Below, piece by piece: positions 52,282 through 60,879 of a DNA stretch of 64,000 nt. Origin of the DNA: an uncultured Thermomicrobia bacterium (GTDB lineage Bacteria > Chloroflexota > Chloroflexia > Thermomicrobiales > JALYUS01). The stretch spans positions 51,748 to 115,747 of the forward strand of contig CALBSO010000085.1 in NCBI GenBank assembly GCA_937968015.1, in the 5' to 3' direction. Numbering within the stretch: the stretch's first letter is position 1; each line of letters opens with the position of its first letter. The translations under genes were made by a program, and so were the position numbers. A model generated the notes under the pieces. That model saw nothing but the letters and a program-made list of their open reading frames with translations. It made no database searches and was not told the origin of the DNA.

Positions 52282-53013
52282 ATGCTGCAAGCGGCCCTGA
52301 ATGGAGACTTCACGAAGTCGGAACACCCCGCCCTGCCCATGTCGGTCCAGGAACTCGCGCGCGACGCCGTCGCCTGCGTCGCTGCGGGCGCGGGCGCGAT
52401 CCATCTACATCCGCGTGATGCCGCAGGGCATGAGCGGCTGGACGCGGCGGTCATTGATGCGGTGGTGCGGGAAGTCCGCGAGGCGTGTGGTGTGCCCGTC
52501 GGGGTTTCGACGGGCGCCTGGATCGAGCCCGATCTCCCCCGCCGCCTCGCGCTCGTGCGGGCCTGGCGCGCGCCCGACTACACATCGGTCAACCTCTCCG
52601 AACCGGGCTCGCTGGAGATCATGGAGACCCTGCTTGAGATCGGCATCGGCATCGAGGCGGGCGTCTGGACCGTTGAGGACGCCGAGCACCTCGGGGCATC
52701 CGGCTTGGGCGGGCGGGTCACGCGGATCCTGGTCGAGCCCGGGGAGATGCAAGTCGGGGAGAGCGCTGCCGCCGCGCTCAGGTTGGTGGAGGACATCCAC
52801 AGGACGCTGGATCGGTTCGGCCTGACGGTCCCGCGCCTGCAGCACGGCGACGGGAAGGTCACCTGGGTGCTCCTCGCGGACGCGGTCCGTCGCGGCATCG
52901 ACACCCGGATCGGCCTTGAGGACACGGTGTACGAGCCGAACGGCGAACGCACCGCGGGCAACGAGGCGCTGGTGCGCGCCGCCCGCGCGTTGGGCGCTGG
53001 TACGGCGGACTAG
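52282..53013 (+). CDS. 3-keto-5-aminohexanoate cleavage-family protein (BKACE/DUF849), short form
   Basis: A 243-residue TIM-barrel of the beta-keto acid cleavage family, which splits beta-keto acids with acetyl-CoA. It shows MLQAALNGDFTKSEHP, the metal motif AIHLHPRDAAG, GVSTGAWIEPD and LVEPGEMQVGES. Most family members have about 275-310 residues, so this is a short form, missing parts of the usual middle. GGAGG lies before ATG 52282; the frame from 52189 is not needed. From about here onward codon use appears more G/C-ending by eye. Confidence 0.88.
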   Translation: MLQAALNGDFTKSEHPALPMSVQELARDAVACVAAGAGAIHLHPRDAAGHERLDAAVIDAVVREVREACGVPVGVSTGAWIEPDLPRRLALVRAWRAPDYTSVNLSEPGSLEIMETLLEIGIGIEAGVWTVEDAEHLGASGLGGRVTRILVEPGEMQVGESAAAALRLVEDIHRTLDRFGLTVPRLQHGDGKVTWVLLADAVRRGIDTRIGLEDTVYEPNGERTAGNEALVRAARALGAGTAD

Positions 53014-53120
53014 CCCCGTGCCGCACATGCCGAAAGCCCCACCCTGCAATGGGTACGGCACCGACAAGACCTCTTGTGCATCCGCCATACGAGCAGTGTG
53101 AAAATCTTCACAATATTACG

Positions 53121-53149
53121 TTGCCTGCGGCGGACGCCGCATCTACAGT
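53121..53149 (+). promoter_or_regulatory. Possible sigma70 promoter (TTGCCT-17-TACAGT)
   Basis: -35 TTGCCT at 53121-53126 and -10 TACAGT at 53144-53149, 17-bp spacer, ahead of the small gene at 53210. A second candidate, TTGTGA 53364-53369 with TAAGGT 53387-53392, precedes the small gene at 53457. Confidence 0.4.
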
Positions 53150-53209
53150 GGCGACTGGCAGTGATTGATCGCGTGACCGGGTGTCGGCACGATGGAGAGG
53201 AGCAGCGCG

Positions 53210-53344
53210 ATGGATATGACCAAAGAGCATGTGCCCGCCGAGCGATATGCCGTCGCGCACTACCGCGCGATCTGCCGGGTGGCGGGAGAGGCGGCCCGCC
53301 TCAAAGCCGCTCGCCGCTCCTTCCGTCGGACGCAGTACCGGTAG
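53210..53344 (+). CDS. Small basic protein of unknown function (44 aa)
   Basis: Starts MDMTKEHVPAERYAVAHY and ends RRSFRRTQYR; basic C-terminal half, with no hydrophobic segment. GAGGAG lies eight bases before the ATG, and a fair promoter stands 60 bp upstream, which are the reasons for calling it. No family recognised. A second small gene of similar basic character follows. Confidence 0.5.
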   Translation: MDMTKEHVPAERYAVAHYRAICRVAGEAARLKAARRSFRRTQYR

Positions 53345-53456
53345 GATCACCGGGGGTCTGCGGTTGTGAAAAACGTAACAAAGTGGTAAGGTCAGTGTGG
53401 GATACCACAGGGTACAGTCGTGTGCCCCACGTCGATGAGCGAAGGGGATGCAGAGC

Positions 53457-53615
53457 ATGGTGGCAGAGGCATTGATCAAGGTGATGCAGATCGCGGAGGC
53501 GGAGGCGGATCGCCGTGCGTTCTATGGTCCGGACGCGCCGCCGGAGGTCGAGCGACCGCGCCGGAACCGGTCGCGCCTCGCGCGCTTGCTGCGCCGCCCG
53601 CTCGGCCGGTCATAG
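53457..53615 (+). CDS. Small basic protein of unknown function (52 aa)
   Basis: Reads MVAEALIKVMQIAEAEADRR then FYGPDAPPEVE and a strongly Arg-rich tail (RRNRSRLARLLRRPLGR). AAGGGGA precedes the ATG. The acidic helix plus basic tail could bind nucleic acid or membrane, but this is a guess. It sits 66 bp before mgsA. Confidence 0.5.
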   Translation: MVAEALIKVMQIAEAEADRRAFYGPDAPPEVERPRRNRSRLARLLRRPLGRS

Positions 53616-53681
53616 CGGCACCGGGACCGCACCGGCGATGGGTTTCGCCCCCGCTGCCGACCGTCGAGAGAAAGGGGACCG

Positions 53682-54155
53682 ATGAGCTCACGCAGAAGGA
53701 TCGTCCTCGTCGCACATGACGAGAAGAAGCGGGACTTGCTGGAATGGGCGCGCTTCAACAAGGCGCTGCTTGTCGAGCACGACCTCGCCGCGACCGGCAC
53801 GACCGGCAGGCTACTGGAGGGGGAGCTCGGGGTCGCGATCGACAAGTTGCAGAGCGGGCCGCTGGGCGGCGATCAGCAGGTCGGGGCGCGGATCGCCGCC
53901 GGGGAGATCGACATGCTGATCTTCTTCTGGGATCCGCTCACCTCGCAGCCGCACGACTCGGACGTGCGTGCCCTGCTGCGGATCGCCGTGGTCTGGAACG
54001 TCCCGGTGGCGTGCAATCGCGCGACCGCCGACTTCATGATCTCGTCACCCCTGCTGGCGAGCGCGTACGAGCGGGCTTCGCCCGACTTTCAGGGGTACAC
54101 CGAGCGGCTGGATGCGACGCAGGCCGAGGAGCGGCAGTCACGGCGGGTCGCGTAG
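53682..54155 (+). CDS. mgsA: Methylglyoxal synthase
   Basis: A 157-residue enzyme that turns dihydroxyacetone phosphate into methylglyoxal and phosphate. The family hallmarks are continuous: VLVAHDEKKRDLLEWA, LAATGTTGRLLE, SGPLGGDQQVGARIA, DMLIFFWDPLTSQPHDSDV and PVACNRATADFMISSP, including the catalytic Asp and His residues. The frame lies downstream of two small unknown genes with 66 bp gap and GAGAAAGGGGA before the ATG. Its product is toxic, so it usually needs phosphate-starvation control; no regulatory site is evident. Confidence 0.97.
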   Translation: MSSRRRIVLVAHDEKKRDLLEWARFNKALLVEHDLAATGTTGRLLEGELGVAIDKLQSGPLGGDQQVGARIAAGEIDMLIFFWDPLTSQPHDSDVRALLRIAVVWNVPVACNRATADFMISSPLLASAYERASPDFQGYTERLDATQAEERQSRRVA

Positions 54156-54190
54156 CCAGCGGGGGCCCGGCTGACGTGCCTTGTGCGTTG

Positions 54191-54280
54191 TTATTGATCA
54201 TTGAACCAGCCAAGGAGCGAGAGGATGATCAGCCAGCCGACAATACCGATACCGAAGGAGAGGAGAGCAAACGTTACCAT
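54191..54280 (-). CDS. Single-span 29-residue membrane peptide
   Basis: Reads MVTFALLSFGIGIVGWLIIL then SLLGWFNDQ: one hydrophobic helix with a short polar tail. AAGGAG lies nine bases before the ATG, an excellent SD, which makes coding likely despite the size. It is convergent to mgsA. Role unknown; such peptides often modulate a transporter or respiratory complex. Confidence 0.6.
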   Translation of the reverse strand: MVTFALLSFGIGIVGWLIILSLLGWFNDQ

Positions 54281-54776
54281 GTGAGTGACTCCTTGAAGCT
54301 CGGGTTTGCACGCAGGCTGCTTCATTGCACGGCGTGCGGGAGAGCAACAGCGTCGAGCAACACGGTATCGCGTCTCTCCTATCGTAGGAGAACAACGGTT
54401 TTGACAACCTATTCCGGAAGTGCGATCAGTATGGCGCATAGTCTGAAAATAACGAAAGCATGCCCGAGGCAGTAGATGCGGCCGGTATATTGTCATCTCC
54501 CAACCGCACCTCACGTCACGGAGATTGACGGTCGTACCCCTGGCTCGCCTCAAACACTCGCTGAAATCGGAATGTCGCAGCGCTCTGCCACATCGCATCC
54601 GAACTGTGGATTGCATGACGCTGCGTCATCTCGGGACGCATCTGGGCAACTTGCCGAGCGACCGGTCAGTCTGTTATTGTTTTGCTCGTTGATCACCAAA
54701 CCGGACCTGTAGCATCTCCGGGATCTCCCTCGTTGCCTCGCGAATCGGCCGCTCACCGTTCGGATGAGGAGGCAAG
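54281..54776. other. Intergenic region without a clear gene
   Basis: About 500 bp, more A+T-rich than its surroundings. It contains a possible minus-strand promoter for the 29-residue peptide (TTGTCA, about 15 bp, TACGAT near 54378-54404). No other gene, repeat or terminator was seen. Confidence 0.5.
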
Positions 54777-55637
54777 ATGTCCGCACAGGCCGCACCGCTC
54801 ACCGTCCGGGAACTCGAGGAGATCGAGCGGGCCAACGCGTCTGGACGTCCCCCGGTGGTTTTCGTCCATGGTCTGTGGCTGCTCGCGAGCAGCTGGGACT
54901 CGTGGCGTGAACTCTTCGAAGCCCACGGCTACACCACCCTCGCTCCCGGTTGGCCCGACGATCCCGCCACCGTCGCGGAAGACCGCGCCAAGCCCGATCT
55001 GTTTGCCGGCAAGAGTGTCGGCGCGATCACCGATCATTTCGCGGCGATCATCCAGCGCCTCGACACGAAGCCGGCGATCGTCGGGCACTCCTTCGGTGGG
55101 CTGATCATCCAGAAGCTCGCCGGCATGGGACTCGCGTTGGTCTCGGTGCCGATCGACCCGGCCCCATTCCGCGGTGTGCTGCCGCTCCCCCTGTCCGCCC
55201 TCAAAGCCGCCTTCCCGGTGATCGGCAACCCCGCAAACCGGAAGCGGGCGGTGATGCTCACCGCGGCACAGTTCCGCTTCGCCTTCACCAACGCCGTTGA
55301 CGATGAGGAAGCCGCACGGCTCTACGAGACCTACCCGGTGCCGGGGTTGGGCATCCCGCTCTTCCAAGCCGCCCTCGCGAACCTCAACCCGCGCACCGAG
55401 GCGAGCGTCGACTCGAAGAACCCGGCACGCGGGCCGATGAAGTTCATCTCCGGCGAGAAAGACCACACCGTCCCGTGGGCAATCGCGAACGCGTCATTCA
55501 AACGGCAACGGCGCAATACGGCGGTCACCGAGATCGAGGAGCTACCCGGGCGCGGCCACTCCCTGGTGATTGATACAGGCTGGCAGGAAGTCGCACAGGT
55601 CGCCCTCGATTTCATCGAACGCCACCGGCCCACATAA
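54777..55637 (+). CDS. Alpha/beta hydrolase
   Basis: A 286-residue soluble hydrolase. It shows VVFVHGLWLLASSWDSW (oxyanion HG), the nucleophile elbow IVGHSFGGLIIQ (Ser near residue 104), the acid in SGEKDHTVPW and the catalytic His in LPGRGHSLVID. The substrate is unknown; non-haem haloperoxidase/esterase relatives look alike. GAGGAGGCAAG precedes the ATG. Not obviously linked to neighbours. The 249 bp after the stop show no gene. Confidence 0.9.
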   Translation: MSAQAAPLTVRELEEIERANASGRPPVVFVHGLWLLASSWDSWRELFEAHGYTTLAPGWPDDPATVAEDRAKPDLFAGKSVGAITDHFAAIIQRLDTKPAIVGHSFGGLIIQKLAGMGLALVSVPIDPAPFRGVLPLPLSALKAAFPVIGNPANRKRAVMLTAAQFRFAFTNAVDDEEAARLYETYPVPGLGIPLFQAALANLNPRTEASVDSKNPARGPMKFISGEKDHTVPWAIANASFKRQRRNTAVTEIEELPGRGHSLVIDTGWQEVAQVALDFIERHRPT

Positions 55638-55886
55638 CGGCAGCCGGTGCCCTGCAGTATTCTGATGCAGTCTAATTCGGTTATTTCACCCGTTCTTCTC
55701 ATAACTACCCTGCCTGGTGAAAAATGCGGTCCCCTCGGGCAGCCTGCCGACTCGCATGCGTCATCTCGCGCGATCATCGAGGGCGTATACCGAGGGATCG
55801 ATTGGCGAAAGGGAGGCGCCGATCTCGCGCATTCGGCCCTGGCCAAGAGCGCGGCGCGCCTCGCGCACGTTGCCGCCCGATCGTCG

Positions 55887-57272
55887 CTACGTCCGGGATG
55901 CGGCCGGCACGATGTTATGGTTCAGGTGGAACAAGTTGGTTGGATCGTATGCCGCCTTGAGCGCGGCCAGTCGCGGATAGTGCGCACCGTAGGCGCTCCG
56001 CACACGCTCGCTCCCCTCATCCCCGTCCAGGGCGTTCACGTACACCCCGCCCGACAGATGCGGCTGCAGCGCCGCGAAGAGCGTGCGCGTCCAGGCGATA
56101 TTGCGTTCGGTGGCGGCGGGCTCGGTCCAGCTGGACAGGATGACCATGTCGAGGGGCAACTGGCGATGGCCGTACGCGCAGGCATCGTGCGCAACCCGCC
56201 CATAGGCGCCGTGGCAATCCGCGAATACCACCGCCGTGAACGGCGACGGCACCCGCCGAAACTGCTCGACGAGGATCTCGGTCGCCGCCGCGCTGATCGT
56301 CTCCGTCCGGCTCGATTTCCAGTAGTTCAGCCGCCCGGACGGGAAGCGCGCACTCATCAGCGCTTGCATGGCGGGGTAGGAGATTGGCCCGATGGTGTCG
56401 GCCAGCGGCGAGCCGAAGCGCCGCAGTGGCGCCACCATCCGCTCGCTCTCCCCGTGGTCGTCCGCACAGCAGGTGACCAGCGCCACCACCGGCTCGCCAT
56501 CCGGGCTCGTCATCAGCGCCGCGTAGGTCGTGATCTCGTCGGGCTGCGTGGCGACGAACTCGCTGTAGAACCCCAGTACCTCCGCAGCGCGCGCGAGCGG
56601 GTGGAGGACCATGCCGCCGAGCACGGTGTCCACCGGGTGGAGGCGATATTCGAACGCGGTCACGACGCCGAAGTTCGCCCCGGCACCGCGCAAGGCCCAG
56701 AACAAGTCCGCATGCTCCTCGGGGCTGGCGTGGAGCAGCACGCCGTCGGCCGTCACCACGTCGGCCGAGAGGAGGTTGTCGAGCGTGAGGCCGTACTTGC
56801 CGGTCAACCACCCCTGCCCACCGCCGAGGGTAAGCCCGGCGATTCCGGTCGTGCCGACGACGCCACCAACCGTGGCCAGGCCGAAGGCGTGCGTCTCGGG
56901 GTCGAACTCGGCCCAGGTCAGGCCGGGTTCAGCACGGACCGTGCGCGCTACCGGGTCCACCACGAGGCCCTTCAACGGCGAGAGGTCGATCATCAGTCCG
57001 CCATCGCAGGCCTTGCGGTCTGCGACGTTGTGCCCACCACCGCGGACCGCAACGGGCAGCCCGTGGTCGCGCCCAAAAGCGACTGCAAGCCGTACGTCAT
57101 CCGCCCCGGCGCAGCGAGCGATAAACGCCGGGCGCCGATCAATGAGACCATTCCAGATCCGCCGGGCCACATCGTAGGACGCGTTGCCCGGGCGCAGCAG
57201 CGTGCCGCGCAGGCGGGCCGTGAAGGTGCGGATCGTCGCCTCATCCACGCTGCTCGTGATCGCGCTGATCAT
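55887..57272 (-). CDS. FAD-linked oxidoreductase (berberine bridge enzyme-like)
   Basis: A 461-residue PCMH-type FAD protein. It shows ARCAGADDVRLAVAFGRDHG, VAVRGGGHNVADR (the His can carry covalent FAD), GLMIDLSPLKG, LGGGQGWLTGKYGLTLDNLL and the C-terminal BBE segment NIVPAASRT with YYPRLAALKAAYDPTNLFHLN-type ending. It oxidises a small organic substrate with O2, substrate unknown. The long plus-strand frame across it is a shadow. No partner gene is adjacent; a large regulator is divergent upstream and could control it. Confidence 0.92.
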   Translation of the reverse strand: MISAITSSVDEATIRTFTARLRGTLLRPGNASYDVARRIWNGLIDRRPAFIARCAGADDVRLAVAFGRDHGLPVAVRGGGHNVADRKACDGGLMIDLSPLKGLVVDPVARTVRAEPGLTWAEFDPETHAFGLATVGGVVGTTGIAGLTLGGGQGWLTGKYGLTLDNLLSADVVTADGVLLHASPEEHADLFWALRGAGANFGVVTAFEYRLHPVDTVLGGMVLHPLARAAEVLGFYSEFVATQPDEITTYAALMTSPDGEPVVALVTCCADDHGESERMVAPLRRFGSPLADTIGPISYPAMQALMSARFPSGRLNYWKSSRTETISAAATEILVEQFRRVPSPFTAVVFADCHGAYGRVAHDACAYGHRQLPLDMVILSSWTEPAATERNIAWTRTLFAALQPHLSGGVYVNALDGDEGSERVRSAYGAHYPRLAALKAAYDPTNLFHLNHNIVPAASRT

Positions 57273-57467
57273 GTCATTCGCTCCTTCCGTACCTGCGATC
57301 GTCCGCCGTGCGATTCACTATGAGACGGGAGCGCGGGAATGACCAGGAAGCGTCCACGTAGCAGACCCACGTAGTTGCCCACGTACCGCAGCCGAAGCGC
57401 ATCCGTCGGCGGTGGTATAGTGGCAGGAACCGGACAGTCGTCGTGCGCGACACGAAGGGAGCTGGGC

Positions 57468-59765
57468 GTGAATGCGGTTGCAATGCGCACCTTCGGCACG
57501 CTCCTCCGGCGCTACCGGACCGAGCGAGGGCTGACCCAGGAAGAGCTGGCAGCACGAGCCGGGCTGAGTGTGCGCGGGATCAGCGACCTCGAGCGGGGCG
57601 TCAATCGGGCCCCCTACCCGGCCACGATCGAGCGACTGACCACGGCGCTCCAGCTCTCTGTGGAGGATACCGCCGCGCTCCGCGCCGCCGGGTCCCGCCG
57701 TCGTGGCCCACTCTCCCAAGGGGCTGCCCTTCCCGTCGCGCTCACCCGGTTTGTCGGCCGTCAGCGCGAGCTCGCGAGCGCACGTAGGCTCGTCCGGGAA
57801 TCTCGCTTGGTCACTTTCACCGGCGTCGGCGGCTCGGGCAAGACGCGGCTTGCGCTTGAGCTGGCGGCAGAAGTGCGCGCGGCATTTCGCGGCGGCATCG
57901 CGCTCGTGGATCTCGCGCCGCTCGCCGATCCCGCGCTCATCGCGCACGCCATCGCCCAGGCAATCGACGTGGTGGGCATCATGCGACCCGACCCCGAGGC
58001 GGCGCTCGTGACCGCGCTGCGAGACGCGGAGATCCTGCTCGTCTTGGATAACTGCGAGCACCTGATTGACCGCTGTGCATCGCTCGTCGCGCGGCTGCTG
58101 CAGACTTGCCCCGGTCTCCGCGTCCTGGCGACCAGTCGGGAGCCGCTGGGGATATCTGGCGAGTGCATATTCCCCGTGCCCCCGCTGACGACTCCGTCGC
58201 TGGACCCCTTGCTGGCCACCCGCGATCTTGGATGCTTCGAGGCGGTCCGCCTGTTCGTCGATCGTGCCGCTGCGACCCGACCCGGATTCGCGCTCGACGA
58301 CGCGAACGCCCACGCGGTGGCACGGATCTGCAGTCATCTCGACGGTCTGCCACTGGCGATCGAACTGGCCGCCGCCCGTGCCCGCTCCCTGTCGCTCGAT
58401 GACATCATCCGGCGACTCGACGATCGCTTCGCGCTGCTCTCCCACGGCGCGCGGACGGCCCCTCCGAGGCAGCAGACGCTGCGGACCACGATCGATTGGA
58501 GTCACGCGCTGCTGACCGAGGATGAGCAGATCCTCTTCCGGCGGCTCGCCGTCTTTGCCGGGGGGTGGACGCTCGAGGACGCCGAGTCCGTCTGCGCGGA
58601 CGACCTTCTGCCACAGGAGGCGATTGTCGATCTGCACGCGCGTGTCACGGACAAGTCGCTCATCGTCATCGAGGCGCTCGGGGCGGGTGCGAGCCGCTAT
58701 CGCTTGCTCGAGACGATCCGGCAGTACGCGGGTGAGCGCCTCGTCGAAGCGGGCGAGGCAGACCGCATGCGGCGTCGACATCTCGCGCACTTCCTCGCGG
58801 TCGCGGAGCGGTACGACAGCGAGCGCATGGCCGGGGGGTCGGACACCGCGCTCCTCGGACTCGCGGCACAGCGCGACAACGTTCGCACCGCGCTTGCCTG
58901 GGGAGCGGCGGTCGATCCGGAGGCGAGTCTCAGGCTTGCTGCGGCGCTCGACGAGTTCTGGCGCATGGTCAACGCGACCGAAGGGTGGCACTGGCTCCAG
59001 CGGACGCTGTCCGCCGTCCCTGAGGGCAATCCGCACCGCCTGCGGGCATTGCTGACCGCGGGAACGCTGGCGGCCCAGGCGGCGGCGTACGTCGAAGGGG
59101 CGGGATTGCTCCGGAAGGTCGTGGCGATGGCCCGGCAACGCGGTGACCGGTCGACCGAAGCATGGGCGAAGGTGTGGCTGGGGCGACTGGCGTTTTTCGG
59201 TGAGGACCTCGCGGGCGGCGAGGAGCATCTCAAGAGTGCCCTCGCCATGCACGAAGCGCTCGGTAATTCGCTCGGTCGGGTGCGCGCCCTCGCGCTTCTG
59301 GGGCTGCTGCAGGCGGCGATCCTCGGACGACGCGCGGAAGGCGAGCAGAACCTGCAGGCTGCGGCGGACCTCGCCCACGCGATCGAGGACGGCTGGGGTG
59401 AGGGATACGCGCACATGATGCTCTCCGTCTGCTCCGCCGACGCGGTCGATGCGAAACGGACACGCGGGCACTGTCGCATTGCGCTTCAGACGCCAACACT
59501 GGGTCCATTCCGTGGCGTGGCGCTGCAACAACTGGGCAGGATCAATGGGGAGCGCGATCCGGCATGTGCATTGCGGCTCTTGGGCAGCGCCGCGGGCCTG
59601 CTCACGCGTACCGGCACCGTGTTGCCCGCCTTTCTCCAGCGACGCGCGGAGACTGCGCGGCAGCGGGCCGCGCACCTGCTCGGCGTCCAAGCCGCGACGC
59701 AGGCGTTCGATGAGGGACAAAGGATGCCGACCACCGAGGCCATCGCATTCGCCCTTATAGCATGA
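57468..59765 (+). CDS. XRE-type HTH / NB-ARC ATPase / TPR regulator
   Basis: About 765 residues. An XRE helix-turn-helix (LLRRYRTERGLTQEELAARA, then GISDLERGVNRAPYP) is followed by an AAA/NB-ARC module with Walker A FTGVGGSGKTRLALELA, Walker B ILLVLDNCEHLID and LPLAIELAAARA, and a TPR-like helical C-terminus. Such STAND-type regulators switch genes on after binding a ligand; the target may be the divergent FAD oxidoreductase or the following AhpD-like gene. GTG 57468 has AAGGGAG before it; ATG 57483 is an alternative. Antisense frames of up to 800 codons here are shadows. Confidence 0.92.
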   Translation: MNAVAMRTFGTLLRRYRTERGLTQEELAARAGLSVRGISDLERGVNRAPYPATIERLTTALQLSVEDTAALRAAGSRRRGPLSQGAALPVALTRFVGRQRELASARRLVRESRLVTFTGVGGSGKTRLALELAAEVRAAFRGGIALVDLAPLADPALIAHAIAQAIDVVGIMRPDPEAALVTALRDAEILLVLDNCEHLIDRCASLVARLLQTCPGLRVLATSREPLGISGECIFPVPPLTTPSLDPLLATRDLGCFEAVRLFVDRAAATRPGFALDDANAHAVARICSHLDGLPLAIELAAARARSLSLDDIIRRLDDRFALLSHGARTAPPRQQTLRTTIDWSHALLTEDEQILFRRLAVFAGGWTLEDAESVCADDLLPQEAIVDLHARVTDKSLIVIEALGAGASRYRLLETIRQYAGERLVEAGEADRMRRRHLAHFLAVAERYDSERMAGGSDTALLGLAAQRDNVRTALAWGAAVDPEASLRLAAALDEFWRMVNATEGWHWLQRTLSAVPEGNPHRLRALLTAGTLAAQAAAYVEGAGLLRKVVAMARQRGDRSTEAWAKVWLGRLAFFGEDLAGGEEHLKSALAMHEALGNSLGRVRALALLGLLQAAILGRRAEGEQNLQAAADLAHAIEDGWGEGYAHMMLSVCSADAVDAKRTRGHCRIALQTPTLGPFRGVALQQLGRINGERDPACALRLLGSAAGLLTRTGTVLPAFLQRRAETARQRAAHLLGVQAATQAFDEGQRMPTTEAIAFALIA

Positions 59766-59874
59766 TTGGTGAAGGGAAAGAACAGGTTGGAGTCGTCGCC
59801 CTTGTCCACGATGAACCGATCCAGCCGCCCTCGGCTATGACAGCCCCATCACCTGGGAGGAGCCGATGTTGGCG

Positions 59875-59904
59875 TTGCACGATCGCGCCCCCGCGCGATA
59901 ACAT
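59875..59904 (+). promoter_or_regulatory. Possible promoter of AhpD-like gene (TTGCAC-18-TAACAT)
   Basis: -35 TTGCAC at 59875-59880 and -10 TAACAT at 59899-59904. The ATG at 59946 follows AAAGGAGG. Confidence 0.4.
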
Positions 59905-59945
59905 GTCCGCGAACGCAGTGAGACAATCGCAAAGGAGGCAACGCA

Positions 59946-60554
59946 ATGGCTCGAATTCCGACGGTGCGGGAGGACGACCCAGCGGCACCTGCCGAGGCAC
60001 GGGAGTTCCTGAAGCGGGTGGAGGGCGGCCTCGGTGAAGTATTCGACAGTGTGCGCCTGCTCGCCAACCATCCTCAGCAAGCCAATGCTTTGATCGACTT
60101 CGTGCGATCGGTGCGCCACCACAACCACCTGACCCCCAGCCTCACCGAACTCGCCTACACGACGGCGTCCGTTGCCAACCGCTGTCACTACTGAGTCCCG
60201 CATCACGTGATGCTCGGTCGGGGCATCGGGATCAGCGAGGAGAAGTTGCAGCACCTGGGGGACGACCCCCTGCCCGAAGGGGTGTACAGCGACGCCGAGG
60301 CGGCGATCGTTCGCTATGCGCAGCGATCCACCAAAATGGTGCGGATCGATGACGCGACCTACTGGGCTTTGGCCGAGCACTTCTCCGTCCAGCAGATGAT
60401 CGAGATTTGTCTCAACGTCGGCCTCGCCCAGATCACCAACCGGTTCAACGGCACGTTCCTGCCCGACGTCGACGACTACATCCTGGAGGCCAATGAGGAG
60501 GCAGATCGCACAGCCGGAACCTGTCCGATCCACTACCCGCCGATGCCGGCGTAG
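59946..60554 (+). CDS. AhpD-like/carboxymuconolactone decarboxylase-family protein with in-frame UGA: candidate selenoprotein
   Basis: AAAGGAGG precedes the ATG. The frame reads to VANRCHY, hits TGA at 60192-60194 (codon 83), and continues in the same frame VPHHVMLGRGIGISEEKL to a TAA-free end at 60554 (TAG), 202 codons in total, the usual family length. The TGA replaces the second Cys of C-x-x-C. Glu68, Cys80, position 83 and His87 keep the spacing of AhpD's Glu118, Cys130, Cys133 and His137. The downstream half has no SD of its own and needs read-through. A SECIS-like stem-loop follows at 60209-60227. The function by family is a thiol peroxidase/disulfide reductase or a decarboxylase-type activity. 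The alternative is a simple Cys-to-stop mutation or sequencing error. Confidence 0.7.
60209..60227 (+). promoter_or_regulatory. SECIS-like stem-loop after in-frame TGA
   Basis: GATGCTC (60209-60215) pairs with GGGCATC (60221-60227), with one G-T pair, loop GGTCG. It starts 14 nt after the TGA and the loop 21 nt after it. G is first in the loop and the loop contains GGTC, as in the E. coli fdhF SECIS. An alternative 5-bp hairpin GCATC/GATGC could compete. Confidence 0.55.
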
Positions 60555-60764
60555 GCGTTTCTCACGCGCCTCTCCAACCGCGAGCCTCCGGCCTTGCGGG
60601 GCTGCTGATACGCGTAGAGCGGCCGGATCCTCTTCTGCCGTTACTGGCGACCCCAGTGAAGGTGGCGAGTGGGTTGGAGCCGGGCGTGAGGTTCGTTCCT
60701 CAGGCGAGCGCACTCTGTTAGGGCGACGTCGGCATTGCCCCAAAAAGGAGGGTTTTCGTTACAC

Positions 60765-60791
60765 CCGGCGGAGGGGTCATCCCACCGCCGG
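60765..60791 (+). terminator. Hairpin terminator candidate before the recombinase
   Basis: Stem CCGGCGG/CCGCCGG with an inner GGG/CCC pairing and a GTCAT loop, followed by TTTCGCCTT. The region 60555-60879 also has an 11-bp palindrome TGACAGTGTCA at 60802-60812 and the recombinase promoter; no gene is seen in it. Confidence 0.5.
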
Positions 60792-60844
60792 TTTCGCCTT
60801 ATGACAGTGTCACGAAAGGCGTCCCCCTATCAACGTCCCCTCGC

Positions 60845-60873
60845 TTGCTTTCGTCGCTGGTTTTTGAAACAAT
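60845..60873 (+). promoter_or_regulatory. Possible leaderless promoter of the serine recombinase
   Basis: -35 TTGCTT at 60845-60850 and -10 AACAAT at 60868-60873, 17-bp spacer. The expected start point is at or next to the ATG at 60880, and no SD precedes that ATG. Confidence 0.4.
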
Positions 60874-60879
60874 AAACTC

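Noticed and set aside
54191..54616. 141-codon minus-strand frame
   Set aside because: Only its last 29 codons have an SD and protein-like (membrane helix) character.
55647..57323. 558-codon frame on the plus strand
   Set aside because: Antisense to the FAD-linked oxidoreductase, whose motifs are clear.
57318..59720. 800-codon frame on the minus strand
   Set aside because: Antisense to the XRE/NB-ARC regulator, with no domains and Arg-rich composition; a shadow of high-G+C codon use.
60207..60554. Separate gene starting at the internal ATG after the TGA
   Set aside because: No SD precedes it, and it lacks the first half of the family fold; read-through of the TGA or a mutated single gene explains it better.
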